In this document: positions 1 to 9,419 of the stretch, piece by piece
How positions within the stretch are numbered: position 1 is the first letter of the stretch
Layout of the letters: every line of letters starts with the position of its first letter
NCBI GenBank assembly: GCA_947503925.1
Contig: CANNFQ010000010.1
Location: forward strand, 62,001 to 126,000
DNA: 64,000 bases
Reading direction: 5' to 3'
DNA from: an uncultured Paracoccaceae bacterium
GTDB taxonomy: Bacteria; Pseudomonadota; Alphaproteobacteria; Rhodobacterales; Rhodobacteraceae
Position numbers and translations under genes: made by a program
The notes under the pieces: model-generated
What the model saw: only the letters and a program-made list of their open reading frames with translations
Told to the model about the DNA's origin: nothing
Databases searched by the model: none

Positions 1-193
1 TCACCCGGAACTGCGACTGTCCCGCCATGGAGCCGACACCATCAACGCTGCGGAATTGCTCTGGCCCGTCAAAGCGCAACACAAGGCAGGCAATCTTGGA
101 TGTACCGACATCCAGAATGGCCACAACACCGCGCTGCATCGCCGCCTTGCGCATTTGCCGCATCGCCCGTTGGCTGTCATATAGATCGCCCAT
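1..193 (-). CDS. ftsA: Cell division protein FtsA (N-terminal part, cut by window edge)
   Basis: FtsA is the actin-like ATPase that tethers FtsZ to the membrane and recruits late division proteins. Only the first 64 codons are inside the window; the rest lies beyond base 1. Residues 27-34 read LDVGTSKI, the phosphate-1 loop of the actin/Hsp70 fold. The ATG at 193 overlaps the ftsQ stop codon as TAATG, so the two genes are probably translationally coupled. ftsZ would be expected next, outside the window. Confidence 0.93.
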   Translation of the reverse strand, partial: MGDLYDSQRAMRQMRKAAMQRGVVAILDVGTSKIACLVLRFDGPEQFRSVDGVGSMAGQSQFRV

Positions 194-1092
194 TACTCGT
201 TCGCCCCGTTATTTGGTATTATTTCATTGACCCGGCGCAGCGCCAGCGATGCTTCTTCATTCATGCGCAGGGTCGGCCGGTTGGCGTTGCGCATATCCAC
301 TACCGCTACGTCACGCTCCAGCATGTCCTGCGCTTCGTTCAGCGCGATAATCCGGTCAAAGGCCGCGACCGGGTCTTCGCCCGGCAGCAAGATCCGCTGA
401 TCCCGATCCAACACGATATCCCAGCGGCGTTCGCCCATGCGCACCAGCCCGCGCACCCGGTCCCGCAACGGCCCCGCCCCGGCATGCAATGCCAGCGCCT
501 CGGCAATATTCTGTTCGGCCCCATCACCCGCGATCAGCGGCAGATCAAGCCGGTCTGACCGGGCAATCACGGTGCCGGACTGGACCCCTTCGGCATCAAT
601 CAGGCGCAAGGTCGTCCCATCACGCCACAAGGCAACCGGCACACGCGGGTTGACGGCAACCTGCAACGCCCCCGCTTCACCCACTTTGACGCGGGCGGAT
701 TTCACAGCTTGCAGAGCCTCGACCTGCTTGCGCAGCGCCTCAAGGTCCAAATCGAAGGAAGACACCGGAAAAACCATGGGCAGAACCGCCGCGACCTCAG
801 CCTCAAGCGCCGCATCAGCACCGGTGATTGCCATGGATTTCACCATGAACTGGGGGCGCGTTTGAAAACTTTGCCGCGCATCGTCGATCCGGGCCTGCAA
901 CATGGCGCGGTTTTCCGCATGCGAAAACCAGCTGGTTGCGATGATGGCAATCAGGATGATCGGCACGCCAACCCGGACAAAGACCCGGAACCCCGGCGTC
1001 AACAATAACCGCTGATACCGGTAGCCCAGCCGCGAGGGTGCCGGATCATGCGGTGCATCTGCTGCTTTACGGCGGCGGATCAGCGATCGCAT
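193..1092 (-). CDS. ftsQ: Cell division protein FtsQ
   Basis: FtsQ is a bitopic inner-membrane protein that links the early ring to FtsL/FtsB and the FtsW-FtsI synthase. The 299-residue product has a basic cytoplasmic tail (RRRKAADAPHD), one membrane segment at about residues 38-56, and a periplasmic part that begins with a POTRA-like stretch near residue 77. I chose the ATG at 1092 because the longer open frame upstream only copies the end of ddl in another frame. It overlaps the ddl stop by 13 bases and is followed without a gap by ftsA. Confidence 0.93.
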   Translation of the reverse strand: MRSLIRRRKAADAPHDPAPSRLGYRYQRLLLTPGFRVFVRVGVPIILIAIIATSWFSHAENRAMLQARIDDARQSFQTRPQFMVKSMAITGADAALEAEVAAVLPMVFPVSSFDLDLEALRKQVEALQAVKSARVKVGEAGALQVAVNPRVPVALWRDGTTLRLIDAEGVQSGTVIARSDRLDLPLIAGDGAEQNIAEALALHAGAGPLRDRVRGLVRMGERRWDIVLDRDQRILLPGEDPVAAFDRIIALNEAQDMLERDVAVVDMRNANRPTLRMNEEASLALRRVNEIIPNNGANE

Positions 1093-1994
1093 GATGCGTC
1101 CTCCACCATCCAGCGGCAAAGCTGAGGAAAGGTGACGCCCACATGCGCCGCCTGTTCGGGGGTGAGTGATGTGGGCGTCATACCCGGTTGGGTATTGGTT
1201 TCCAGCAGGATCAGACCATCGATGCCGCGGGCCTCGTCCCAACGGAAATCGGTGCGGGTCACACCACGGCAGCCAAGGGCCTGGTGTGCACGCAGGGCAT
1301 AATCCATGCAGGCATCAAAAATCTCGGTTGGAATATCGGCGGGCAGGACGTGACGCGATCCACCCGGTGCATATTTGGCGTGATAATCGTACCAGCCATC
1401 GGTGATGATATCGGTCACCGTCAGCGCGCGGTCACCCATCACGGTGGTGGTCAGTTCGCGACCCGGTGCAAATGCCTCAACCATCACCTGATCGGGCATA
1501 TCATCCGCCAGTTGTGGCGGTCCGTTTGCATCCTTATCCACGATATAGATGCCGACGCTGGAGCCTTCATTATAGGGCTTCACCACATAAGGCGGGGGGA
1601 TCACATGGGCCGCGCGCACATCATCAGCAGCGGCAAGGACACTGTCCACAACAGGCAGGCCGACGCTGCGGTAAACCTCTTTGGTGCGCTGCTTATCGAG
1701 GGTGAGGGCAGAGGCGAGGATGCCCGAATGGGTGTATGGAATTTGCAGCCATTCCAGAATGCCCTGGACCGCCCCATCTTCGCCCCAGCGGCCATGCAGC
1801 GCATTAAAAACAACGTCAGGCGCGATCTCCTGCAGGCGCGCAGACACATCGGGGCCCGCATCGACCTCGATCACTTCGCATTCTGCTTCCCGTAAAGCTG
1901 CCGCACATTCGCGGCCCGAGCTGAGGGAAACCTCCCTTTCAGCCGATGGACCGCCCATCAGGACAACAACTTTCGGGTTTGCCCTGCTCGACAT
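1080..1994 (-). CDS. ddl: D-alanine--D-alanine ligase
   Basis: This cytoplasmic ATP-grasp enzyme joins two D-alanines for the peptidoglycan stem peptide. The 304 residues match the DdlB length. Visible landmarks are the N-terminal MGGPSAEREVSL loop, the HGRWGEDG segment, the lysine-bearing VVKPYNEGSSVG strand and the C-terminal LLETNTQPGMT segment that holds the metal-binding Glu/Asn pair. It lies between murB and ftsQ, the standard dcw position, with about 90 bases to murB. Confidence 0.95.
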   Translation of the reverse strand: MSSRANPKVVVLMGGPSAEREVSLSSGRECAAALREAECEVIEVDAGPDVSARLQEIAPDVVFNALHGRWGEDGAVQGILEWLQIPYTHSGILASALTLDKQRTKEVYRSVGLPVVDSVLAAADDVRAAHVIPPPYVVKPYNEGSSVGIYIVDKDANGPPQLADDMPDQVMVEAFAPGRELTTTVMGDRALTVTDIITDGWYDYHAKYAPGGSRHVLPADIPTEIFDACMDYALRAHQALGCRGVTRTDFRWDEARGIDGLILLETNTQPGMTPTSLTPEQAAHVGVTFPQLCRWMVEDASCDR

Positions 1995-2086
1995 ACCCTA
2001 CCGCCTCGTTCGCGGGTCTTTGGCGACCCGTCAATTTTGTTGATCCCAGACTTCTATCAAGCCTCGGATCAGGCCATTTTGGCCGA

Positions 2087-3025
2087 TTATTGTGCAGAAC
2101 CTTCGCCTTCGCGACGACCGACCCGCATGATTTCCCATTCTAGCTTAATCGCTTGCTTTTCGTAAACCTTTTTCCGCACCTCTTCACCCAAATCTTCAAG
2201 ATCGGCGGCGGTTGCGCCCCCGGCATTGGTCAGAAAGTTGGAATGTTTGGTGTTCATAACCGCACCGCCACGGGTGGCACCGCGCATGCCTGCCTGATCG
2301 ATGACCTTCCAGGCCTTCAGATCATGGGTGTCATCGGCACGTCCGGTGGATGAAAACCCGGCTGGGTTGCGGAAGGTTGACCCGGCGGTGCGGTCCTTGG
2401 TCGGTTGGGTTTCATCACGCTTGGCGAGTTGGTCCAGCATCCGGGTGGCGAGAGCTTCGGCATCACCGCGTGGGGCCGTGAAGCTTGCAGAGATAATGAC
2501 GGCGCCGTCGGGGATCGTGCTTTGCCGATAGGCCAGATGCAGCGCGTCGGTGGCCATTTCAGTGACTGTGCCATCGCGCAAAACAAGGGTAGCCGATGTT
2601 AAAACATCGGCCACATAGGCGCCGTAACAGCCCGCATTCATCCGCACGGCGCCGCCAACGGTACCCGGGATCGTGCGCAGAAAGGTCAGGTCCAGCCCGG
2701 CCTCGGCCGCCTTGCGGGCCACATGGGCGTCAAGTGCGGCGGCCCCGGCGATGACCTTGTCGCCGTCAATTTCAATTGTGTTAAAGCCGCGTCCCATGCG
2801 GATGACAACACCTGCAATACCGCCGTCGCGCACAATCAGATTGCTGCCGACACCCATGGGGAAAACCGGGATGGATGGATCAAGACCCGCCAGAAAGGCG
2901 CAAAGGTCGTCGGTGTCTGCTGGTTGAAACAACACATCAGCGGGTCCGCCGACCCGCATCCATGTCAGTTCTGCCAATGACCGGTCCGCAGTCAACGTGC
3001 CGCGCACCGGGGGAAGATCAAGCAT
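2087..3025 (-). CDS. murB: UDP-N-acetylenolpyruvoylglucosamine reductase MurB
   Basis: MurB is the FAD- and NADPH-dependent reductase that makes UDP-N-acetylmuramate in the cytoplasm. The 312-residue protein shows the FAD-binding runs [12 protein letters not shown] and [18 protein letters not shown]. The serine of [11 protein letters not shown] is the likely proton donor. The ATG at 3025 lies inside the end of the preceding small membrane-protein gene, so the two overlap by 8 bases and are probably co-translated. Confidence 0.95.
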   Translation of the reverse strand: MLDLPPVRGTLTADRSLAELTWMRVGGPADVLFQPADTDDLCAFLAGLDPSIPVFPMGVGSNLIVRDGGIAGVVIRMGRGFNTIEIDGDKVIAGAAALDAHVARKAAEAGLDLTFLRTIPGTVGGAVRMNAGCYGAYVADVLTSATLVLRDGTVTEMATDALHLAYRQSTIPDGAVIISASFTAPRGDAEALATRMLDQLAKRDETQPTKDRTAGSTFRNPAGFSSTGRADDTHDLKAWKVIDQAGMRGATRGGAVMNTKHSNFLTNAGGATAADLEDLGEEVRKKVYEKQAIKLEWEIMRVGRREGEGSAQ

Positions 3026-3308
3026 GCTTCATTGTTCCATTCTTTAACCAGCCGACCAGACTGCCGATGCTGAGCCCCAGACCTGTCGGGGCGCTGATGA
3101 ACAACAGGCCAAGCAGGTATCCCAGGCCATCCCAGCCGGACGCGTTTTCCATTCCAAAAAACATCGCCACTGTAAACCCTGTCCAGACAAGGCCAAGCAT
3201 CACGGATGCGGCCAGACTGCGCGCCTTGCCAGAGAAATAGCCCGCGGCGACGGTCAAAGCGAAAGCGACGGCGGGGACGACGAAAACAAGGATATCCTCG
3301 GTGATCAT
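3018..3308 (-). CDS. Small membrane protein of unknown function upstream of murB
   Basis: I do not recognise a named family. The 96-residue product has three hydrophobic stretches at about 5-24, 33-52 and 59-88 and a short basic tail, so it is likely a small integral inner-membrane protein. The ATG at 3308 (MITEDIL) is preferred over an upstream one because a promoter lies just before it. It overlaps the murB start by 8 bases. It is the first gene after an apparent operator-flanked promoter at 3325-3367 and may therefore be co-regulated with murB. Confidence 0.7.
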   Translation of the reverse strand: MITEDILVFVVPAVAFALTVAAGYFSGKARSLAASVMLGLVWTGFTVAMFFGMENASGWDGLGYLLGLLFISAPTGLGLSIGSLVGWLKNGTMKHA

Positions 3309-3324
3309 GATTCTACTCCATATT

Positions 3325-3367
3325 TGAACATTGTTCATTTATTAGCAAATCTGTGAACATCGTTCAA
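3325..3367 (-). promoter_or_regulatory. Promoter flanked by two TGAAC-N3-GTTCA palindromes
   Basis: On the minus strand a -35 like TTGAAC (3367-3362) is followed after 17 bases by TAATAA (3344-3339). Two 13-bp palindromes frame it: TGAACATTGTTCA at 3325-3337, over the expected start site, and TGAACATCGTTCA at 3354-3366, over the -35. Their centres are 29 bp apart, about three helical turns. This is the layout of a repressor-controlled promoter. The regulator is not identified. Confidence 0.55.
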
Positions 3368-3387
3368 GTATTTTCTTTCAACCCTGA

Positions 3388-3678
3388 TTATTGCAGCCTT
3401 CTGTCATCCCTGCGCCGCAGCATCCAGCCCAGCAGCGCCCCTGCCCCGCCGCCCAGTAAAGCAGGTAGAAAAACCAACATGGCCCCGGACATCGCACCGA
3501 CCGGATCAATCCCAAACGGCCGCCCACTTGCGTAAATCAGAACGACAAAAAAGCCCCCTGCAATGGACATCAGGCTCAGCGCCGGCCCATTTCGTCCACC
3601 CCGCACCAGCCAGGCCATCACGACAAAGGGCAGCAATGCCGCGCAGATCATAAGCGCCAGGATGGCAAGCTCCGCCAC
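3388..3678 (-). CDS. Small membrane protein of unknown function
   Basis: The 96-residue product starts with GTG at 3678. It has hydrophobic segments at about 1-24, 31-50 and 60-85 with small-residue glycine runs (ALLGGGAGALLGWM) and an arginine-rich tail RRRDDRR, which places the C-terminus in the cytoplasm. It follows the second DUF2484-like gene by 3 bases, so the three genes 4181-3388 look like one unit. No family is recognised. The frame is supported by the tight spacing and membrane character rather than by homology. Confidence 0.6.
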   Translation of the reverse strand: MAELAILALMICAALLPFVVMAWLVRGGRNGPALSLMSIAGGFFVVLIYASGRPFGIDPVGAMSGAMLVFLPALLGGGAGALLGWMLRRRDDRRLQ

Positions 3679-3681
3679 GAT

Positions 3682-3930
3682 CTAGGCCCCTGCCTTGCGC
3701 CGCATCCAGCGCCACAGAAACCGCAGCGGCCACCGAAAGACCAGACAGGCGATCATCACGAACAATCCCGCGATCCAGAAATGCCCAGACCAGACCACCC
3801 AGATCAGAAGCGGCGCGCCAATTGCCATCAGGATATAAGCTCGCCGCCAATGGTTATCGTTTGACGGGATAGCAGCCATGACGAAGGCCAGTAAAAGCCA
3901 CAGACAGATCGCGGTCACCTGAACGGTCAT
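3682..3930 (-). CDS. DUF2484-family small membrane protein (second copy)
   Basis: This 82-residue protein resembles the DUF2484 family that Rhodobacterales carry between murC and murB; the function is unknown. The core reads PSNDNHWRRAYILMAIG, followed by hydrophobic segments and an end RWPLRFLWRWMRRK. The ATG at 3930 overlaps the stop of the neighbouring paralogue as ATGA. The longer open frame from 4017 is a shadow of that neighbour. It shares the plan 'short hydrophobic start, charged loop, two hydrophobic segments, RxPLxxxxR end' with the gene at 3927-4181, suggesting a tandem duplication. Confidence 0.75.
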   Translation of the reverse strand: MTVQVTAICLWLLLAFVMAAIPSNDNHWRRAYILMAIGAPLLIWVVWSGHFWIAGLFVMIACLVFRWPLRFLWRWMRRKAGA

Positions 3931-4181
3931 TTCGGGATCTCCGGCTGATCCCCCCGGGCGCGCCGGTAGAAATAAAGCAGCGGGTTGCGAAACATGGAGA
4001 CAAACGCCGCCACACACAGAAACGACCAGAACCAGCCATGATCATAACCAATCCATACGATCAGGATTGGTGCCGCAATCAGCAGGCTGACGCCCGGTAT
4101 ATACTGATGCCGCATCGGCAACAGCGCCACGATGGTTGAGGCGAGCGCCCAAAGGCAGCCAAGAATAATCGAATAGGTCAT
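3927..4181 (-). CDS. DUF2484-family small membrane protein (first copy)
   Basis: This 84-residue inner-membrane protein has the DUF2484-like pattern LLPMRHQYIPGVSLLIAAP, then IVWIGYDHGWFWSFL and the end FRNPLLYFYRRARG. Members of this family sit in the murC-murB gap of many Rhodobacterales; the function is not known. Translation starts at the ATG at 4181 and its stop overlaps the next start as ATGA. Some 250 bases separate it from the orphan gene at 4435, so it may have its own promoter. Confidence 0.78.
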   Translation of the reverse strand: MTYSIILGCLWALASTIVALLPMRHQYIPGVSLLIAAPILIVWIGYDHGWFWSFLCVAAFVSMFRNPLLYFYRRARGDQPEIPK

Positions 4182-4434
4182 GATGTGATGATGTCATCCA
4201 TAATCATGGCAAGAATACCACCGAAAGCGGGCGGAGCAACGGCATCGTCAGCTCTGATCAGATGTTCCCAGCATTGTTACATCGTCGATCTACCAAAGAT
4301 ACCCTTATCAGACACTTATCGCCCGGCCGACAGGCCGGGCAGCCCCCGACCCTCCCCACCGGAGGGGGCTTCACCCCACCCAGGGTCGCGGGCTGCCCTC
4401 AGTATTCTGCACAGGCGCTAAAGGAACGCGCTGC
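4182..4434. other. Intergenic region holding a REP-like palindrome
   Basis: No convincing gene is seen here. The stretch lies between the stop of the orphan gene at 4435 and the first DUF2484 gene. It contains the palindrome at 4337-4398, which may serve as a terminator for the murC-orphan transcript, and then some 150 bases of AT-richer sequence that could carry a promoter for the DUF2484 genes. Confidence 0.5.
4337..4398. repeat. REP-like palindrome, copy 1
   Basis: The ends are GGGCAGCCCCCGACCCT and its inverse AGGGTCGCGGGCTGCCC, a 17-bp stem with one mismatch. The inside holds CTCCCC and GGAGGGGG. The element is clearly related, in inverted orientation, to the one at 14571-14637, with the same outer stem start GGGCAGC and the same inner order. 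Two homologous long palindromes outside genes suggest a dispersed REP/BIME-type family. Confidence 0.65.
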
Positions 4435-5589
4435 CTATTGCCGCCCAAATAAGCCCTTGATCCGAGGCCATAACTTCTTACCGGCAGCTTCACTAATCGC
4501 AAATTTCGTTGCCAATTCCGGGTCTGCACCTGCCTCGGTTAACGATCTGATCGTTGCACTCATGGTTGCAACCGTCGAACTGACGACCGGCTCTGGCTCA
4601 ATAACCGCCAATTCGCCAGCCTTTTCGACCACAGCGGGCAACGTTTCGCGCACAACCACCATTGCTGCCTCATCGTCACTGCGGTCCAGTTGCGCTATCA
4701 TGTCATCGACCAGCGCCTTTAGAGCCTTCAATAACGCAAGTATATCGTCCTGCTCGGGGCTGCGAGCATTGTGCCCAGCCAAGCTGAGATACTCCGCCTG
4801 AAGAAACTCTTGCAGCGTAAATACCTGTGCGCGAATTGTCTGCACATGATTGGTTGAGCGATCTTGGCCACTTGCGTCCGAAGTTGCGGCGTCTTCCTTC
4901 AAATACAGAGCTAACACCTCATCAAACATCGGGTTGATGTGCTCTGGGCCTTTCTCCCAATCGCCGCGGGTGATTTTTTGCAGCACGTCGCCCATGGCTT
5001 CGGGGTGCCAATCACGGCCTTGCAGGATGCGATTATACCAGTGAATCCAGATCGACCAGTCGGCGGGATGCGCCTGCATCGCGGCAACAGTATCTGCCCA
5101 GAGCGATTGTAGTATTCCCGGTCGGCCGTCAGGCCACACGTCACTCTTCCCACGCAGGTCACGACGAACGAAATCCCAAAAGTCGATTTCGTTGTCCATT
5201 GCCCCCTCCGCGTGAATAGCAGCGAATACCGCTGAATCAGCATTAAGGCTGATTGCGGCAGCTGCGCTCGCGGCTGTCGAGGCGGCGGCAGCGACGATGG
5301 ATCCAGTGTTATCCGCAACAAGTGTAGTGAAGTCGACCACGGCATCGACTGAAGAGCGCATCGTTTTGTAGGCGACACCCGAAATGGCGACCGCTCCGAA
5401 AAAGGAAACAGGTGTTAATGACCGCTGCAAAACCCAGTTGGTCAGAAAGAAGTCATGTGTTGCGATTGGCAAAACCCGAGCGGCAGCATGGAAGGCAACT
5501 CTCCGACGGACTGTAAGCTGCTCATGCTTTGGCAATGCGTCAAGATAGACTCTCAGCGTTTCCTGATCAACAACCTCAGCAATCTCCAA
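4435..5589 (-). CDS. Orphan protein of unknown function, coupled to murC
   Basis: The 384-residue product is not recognised. It starts with TTG at 5589; a stop codon lies six codons upstream in frame and no ATG is close, while GAAAGG precedes the TTG at suitable spacing, partly inside the end of murC. The murC stop is only 4 bases away. An N-terminal half with alanine-rich, weakly hydrophobic stretches (about 75-115) is followed by a tryptophan-rich acidic block (about 130-225: FWDFVRRDL, WADTVAAMQAHPADWSIWIHWYNRIL) and a helical C-terminal half. The block looks like a conserved domain, but I cannot name it. It is not a usual dcw gene and is probably an insertion. Confidence 0.7.
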   Translation of the reverse strand: MEIAEVVDQETLRVYLDALPKHEQLTVRRRVAFHAAARVLPIATHDFFLTNWVLQRSLTPVSFFGAVAISGVAYKTMRSSVDAVVDFTTLVADNTGSIVAAAASTAASAAAAISLNADSAVFAAIHAEGAMDNEIDFWDFVRRDLRGKSDVWPDGRPGILQSLWADTVAAMQAHPADWSIWIHWYNRILQGRDWHPEAMGDVLQKITRGDWEKGPEHINPMFDEVLALYLKEDAATSDASGQDRSTNHVQTIRAQVFTLQEFLQAEYLSLAGHNARSPEQDDILALLKALKALVDDMIAQLDRSDDEAAMVVVRETLPAVVEKAGELAVIEPEPVVSSTVATMSATIRSLTEAGADPELATKFAISEAAGKKLWPRIKGLFGRQ

Positions 5590-5593
5590 CCAA

Positions 5594-7012
5594 CTAACCT
5601 TTCAGTTTCTCCGGCAGTTCATTCGCCCAGGCGCTGATCGTACCGGCCCCTAAACAAACCACCATATCGCCCGGCCTTGCCTGTTCCCGCACGATCCGTG
5701 TCAGGTCGTCTTGTGACTCCACGATCCGCGCGTGCCGGTGTCCGTGCCGGATCAGACCGGCGACGAGGTCGGCGTGGCTGGCGCCTTCGATGGGGTCTTC
5801 CCCTGCGGCGAAAACCTCCGAGATGCCCACCACGTCGGCATCGTTAAAACAGGCGCAGAACTCATCAAAATGGTGGTGCAGCCGCGTGAAACGGTGCGGT
5901 TGGTGGACGGCGATCACGCGGCCTTCGGTCGCCTGTCGGGCGGCTTTCAGGACCGCCGCAATCTCAACCGGGTGGTGGCCGTAATCGTCGATGATGGTTA
6001 CCCCGTCCACCTCGCCCACGCGGGTAAAGCGCCGATTGACCCCGCCGAACCCTTTGAGGGCGGCGCGGATTTCATCCTTTTTCATGCCCAGATGACGTGC
6101 CACTGCCACGGCGGAGAGCGCGTTGGAGACATTGTGATCGCCGGGCATCGGCAGCTCACACCCTTCGATCACTGCGTCTTCGGTTTGCAAGGCAACATCA
6201 AAATGCGCGACCCCATTTCTGTATGAAAGGTTAACGGCCCGCACGTCGGCCTGGGCGTTAAAACCAAAAGTTGTCACCCGCCGGTCGGTAATTTTGCCCA
6301 CCAGCGATTGCACGTCCGGATCGTCGGTGCAGCAGACGGCCAGCCCATAGAAGGGGATATTCGATACGAAATCGTAAAAGCCCCGGTGCAGCGCCTCTTC
6401 CGTTTCCCAATGTTCCATATGTTCAGGGTCGATATTGGTGACAATGGCAATCGTCGCGGGCAAACGGTTGAAGGTGCCGTCACTTTCATCGGCCTCGACC
6501 ACCATCCATTCGCCCTGCCCCATCCGCGCGTTGGAGCCATAGGCATGGATGATCCCGCCATTAATCACGGTCGGGTCGATCCCGCCTTCATCCAGCAAGG
6601 CCGCGACCATGGTTGTGGTTGTTGTCTTGCCATGCGTCCCTGCCACGGCCACGTTGGATTTCAGGCGCATCAGTTCCGCCAGCATCTCAGCCCTGCGGAC
6701 GACAGGCAGGCCGCGCGCCCGCGCCTCGTCCAGTTCGGGATTGCCGGGTTTGATGGCGGATGAGATGACCACCACCTCGGCCCCGTCGAGGTTTTCGGCG
6801 CGCTGCCCTTCATAGATGACAGCACCCAGCGATTTAAGCCGTTCGGTGATTTTCGATGCTTTCAGGTCGGACCCCTGCACCTGATAGCCGTGGTTCAGCA
6901 GAACCTCTGCAATGCCGGACATGCCAATACCGCCGATCCCCACGAAGTGGATCGCGCCGATATCAAGCGGTAATTTGGTTGCTGCATTCATCACCGGGTT
7001 CCCATCCATCAT
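5594..7012 (-). CDS. murC: UDP-N-acetylmuramate--L-alanine ligase MurC
   Basis: MurC adds the first amino acid of the stem peptide in the cytoplasm. The 472-residue product has the UDP-binding N-terminal loop [13 protein letters not shown], the Mur ligase P-loop GTHGKTTTT, the EADESDGTF segment and the [10 protein letters not shown] motif, and the C-terminal domain with DDYGHHP. The start is one of two adjacent ATGs at 7012 and 7009, both overlapping the murG stop; a further ATG at 6991 is possible. murG lies upstream and the orphan TTG gene directly downstream. Confidence 0.95.
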   Translation of the reverse strand: MMDGNPVMNAATKLPLDIGAIHFVGIGGIGMSGIAEVLLNHGYQVQGSDLKASKITERLKSLGAVIYEGQRAENLDGAEVVVISSAIKPGNPELDEARARGLPVVRRAEMLAELMRLKSNVAVAGTHGKTTTTTMVAALLDEGGIDPTVINGGIIHAYGSNARMGQGEWMVVEADESDGTFNRLPATIAIVTNIDPEHMEHWETEEALHRGFYDFVSNIPFYGLAVCCTDDPDVQSLVGKITDRRVTTFGFNAQADVRAVNLSYRNGVAHFDVALQTEDAVIEGCELPMPGDHNVSNALSAVAVARHLGMKKDEIRAALKGFGGVNRRFTRVGEVDGVTIIDDYGHHPVEIAAVLKAARQATEGRVIAVHQPHRFTRLHHHFDEFCACFNDADVVGISEVFAAGEDPIEGASHADLVAGLIRHGHRHARIVESQDDLTRIVREQARPGDMVVCLGAGTISAWANELPEKLKG

Positions 7013-8106
7013 GTTTCGCGCCCCTCTGCCAGATTTTCGACCAATTGCACAAGCCGCTCCGTCGCGTCGGGGATGCCGCAGGCAAGGGCAGCGTGGCACA
7101 TGCGCATGGCCCCTTCTTCGTTGCCAAGCACCAGCGCGATTTGTTCGCGCAATGTGTCCACTTCGAACATGCTTTCAGGCATCAGGATCGCAGCCCCTGC
7201 CTCAACCAGTTGTCGTGCATTTGCTGTCTGTTCGTCCCGGATCGCGGAGGCCAGCGGTACCCAGATCGCGGGTCTGCCGATAATGCTGACATCGGCCACT
7301 GTTGATGCGCCAGAGCGGGCGATTACCAGCTGCGCATCGGCCATGCGCCCCGGAACATCGGTAAAGAATGTCTGCACATCCGCTGTGATCAGCTCGCTTT
7401 CATAATAATCGGTGACGCGTTCCAAATCCTCTTCGCGCGCTTGATGGCTGACCCGGATATTGCGCCGCAGTTCCTCGGGCAATGATGCGATGGCGGGGGG
7501 CACAATATCCGACAGGATGCGCGCGCCCTGGCTGCCACCCATGACCAGTATCGACATCGGGTAATCCCCGGGCGGGATGTAAGGTGCCTGATGCCGGTCC
7601 AGAATGGCCGCGCGGACCGGGTTGCCAGTATGCACCCCCTCAACCCCGCTGGGCAGTTCGGTGGGCCATGTTCCGCACGCCACCGCGTTTACACGTTTGG
7701 CAAAAAGCTGGTTCACCCGCCCCAAAACCCCGTTTTGCTCATGGATCATGCGCGGAATGCGCAAGGCCCATGCGGCTGTCATGGCGGGGATGCTGGGATA
7801 GCCGCCAAAGCCCACAACGATCTGCGGCCGGTCCCGCAGCATCCGCCATTTGGCAACCGCAATACCGCCGATGATACGGAACGGCACAAGGAGTTTCTTG
7901 AGAATGCCGCCACGCGCAAATGTTGCACTGCCCACAACATTCACCTCAACCGCGTTGGGGAACCCCCCGGTATAGCGGGCACCGCGCGCATCGGTTGACA
8001 GGCGCACACGCCAGCCTTTTTCCAGCATCGCCTCTGCCAAGGCCTGCGCGGGGAACATATGCCCACCGGTGCCACCGGCGGCGATAATGATCAGTGGCGC
8101 GCTCAT
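7009..8106 (-). CDS. murG: UDP-GlcNAc transferase MurG (lipid II synthase)
   Basis: MurG transfers GlcNAc to lipid I on the inner face of the membrane, giving lipid II. The 365-residue GT-B protein has the N-terminal glycine loop [10 protein letters not shown], the membrane-associated [13 protein letters not shown] region, [21 protein letters not shown] and the donor-site ARSGAST. The start overlaps the ftsW stop as ATGA and the stop overlaps the murC start. Confidence 0.96.
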   Translation of the reverse strand: MSAPLIIIAAGGTGGHMFPAQALAEAMLEKGWRVRLSTDARGARYTGGFPNAVEVNVVGSATFARGGILKKLLVPFRIIGGIAVAKWRMLRDRPQIVVGFGGYPSIPAMTAAWALRIPRMIHEQNGVLGRVNQLFAKRVNAVACGTWPTELPSGVEGVHTGNPVRAAILDRHQAPYIPPGDYPMSILVMGGSQGARILSDIVPPAIASLPEELRRNIRVSHQAREEDLERVTDYYESELITADVQTFFTDVPGRMADAQLVIARSGASTVADVSIIGRPAIWVPLASAIRDEQTANARQLVEAGAAILMPESMFEVDTLREQIALVLGNEEGAMRMCHAALACGIPDATERLVQLVENLAEGRET

Positions 8107-9272
8107 CGGTTTGCCCGGCGGAGCAGGATATCCTCCATCTCACCCTGCGGACGGCTTCGGGTGAAGGCCAGCAGCATGCCAACGGCGATGCCCCCTGCGA
8201 TGAGGGACGATCCGCCATAGCTGACAAATGGCAGCGTCATTCCCTTGGCGGGCAGCAACCGCACGGCGACGCCCATGTTGATCATCGCCTGCACGCCAAA
8301 GGCACAGGCCAACCCGGTGCCTGCCAGCCGGATGAACGGGTCACGTTCTTTCATCAGCCGTAGCAAGGACCGCACCACGATCACCGCATAAAGCGCGATA
8401 ATCACCAGCACGCAGATCAGCCCATATTCCTCTGCCGCGACGGCGATGATGAAATCGGTATGCGCGTCAGGCAGTGACCATTTCACCTGTCCCTCGCCCA
8501 CGCCCACGCCAAAGAACCCGCCTTCGCGGATCGCATTGGTGGCATAGCCAAGCTGGGTTGTGGGATCGAGATCAGGCGACAGGAACCCATCAATCCGGCG
8601 CGCAAAATGTTCGGATTTGGAATAGGCGATTGTGCCTGCAAAGATGACCAACCCGGCCAGGCTGATCAGGATCAGCATCGGCGCACCGGCGACGAAATAC
8701 ATGACCCCCCATGCAAACAGGATCAGCGCCGCCTGCCCAAAGTCAGGCTGCATCGCCAGCATCAACACGATGACCATTGTCAGGACAAAGGAGTAGGTTT
8801 TGCCCGGCGGGCCGCCGATTTGCTGGCTGGCCGCGAGTAGCCAGGCTGCCATGACGATGAACCCGGGTTTGAGGAATTCAGACGGTTGCAGCGATGCAAA
8901 GCCCAGCGAATACCAACGCACCGCCCCTTTGCCGAAATCCGTGCCCAGCACCGGCAGCATGGCCAAGGCCGCAAACGCCCCCAGAAACCCTAGCACTGCC
9001 AGACGCCGCACCAAGGTGGGTGACATCATCGACACGACGAACATGACAACCATGGCCATGCCGCCAAAGATCGCCTGGCGTGTCACGTAGTGGAAAGGCT
9101 CAAGCCCGTTTTTTGCGGCCAAGGGGGGCGAGGATGCCAGCCCCAAAAGCAACCCGATCCCGAAAAGGATAAGGATGCAGGACATCGTCCATTTATCAAT
9201 CGTCCGCCACCACCGTGGAAGAATAGGATCACCGGATGAAACCGGGATCGCCCCATGCACCATTTCTGTCAT
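8103..9272 (-). CDS. ftsW: Peptidoglycan glycosyltransferase FtsW
   Basis: FtsW is the SEDS-family polymerase that works with FtsI at the septum. The 389-residue protein starts with a cytoplasmic tail of about 25 residues and then shows about ten hydrophobic segments. The family signature near the end is [20 protein letters not shown]. The start at 9272 is close to the divergent flavoprotein gene, so ftsW-murG-murC must be read from a promoter in the 9273-9419 gap or inside the flavoprotein gene. Confidence 0.94.
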   Translation of the reverse strand: MTEMVHGAIPVSSGDPILPRWWRTIDKWTMSCILILFGIGLLLGLASSPPLAAKNGLEPFHYVTRQAIFGGMAMVVMFVVSMMSPTLVRRLAVLGFLGAFAALAMLPVLGTDFGKGAVRWYSLGFASLQPSEFLKPGFIVMAAWLLAASQQIGGPPGKTYSFVLTMVIVLMLAMQPDFGQAALILFAWGVMYFVAGAPMLILISLAGLVIFAGTIAYSKSEHFARRIDGFLSPDLDPTTQLGYATNAIREGGFFGVGVGEGQVKWSLPDAHTDFIIAVAAEEYGLICVLVIIALYAVIVVRSLLRLMKERDPFIRLAGTGLACAFGVQAMINMGVAVRLLPAKGMTLPFVSYGGSSLIAGGIAVGMLLAFTRSRPQGEMEDILLRRANR

Positions 9273-9419
9273 GGATCACCGCCAATATTGCCTCTGCTCG
9301 CCCGGTTTTCCGGGTCTGAGGGCACCATAGCGGGCATTGTGGCCTGATTCCACTGAAATTCGGTGGGGTGTGGTTCGCGGTGTCAGGCGCGAATTGATCT
9401 TGTCCACGCCGCATGGCAC

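Noticed and set aside
3325-3366. LexA (SOS) box
   Set aside because: Alphaproteobacterial LexA sites are direct repeats GTTC-N7-GTTC; here the words are inverted with a 3-base spacer, so another regulator is more likely.
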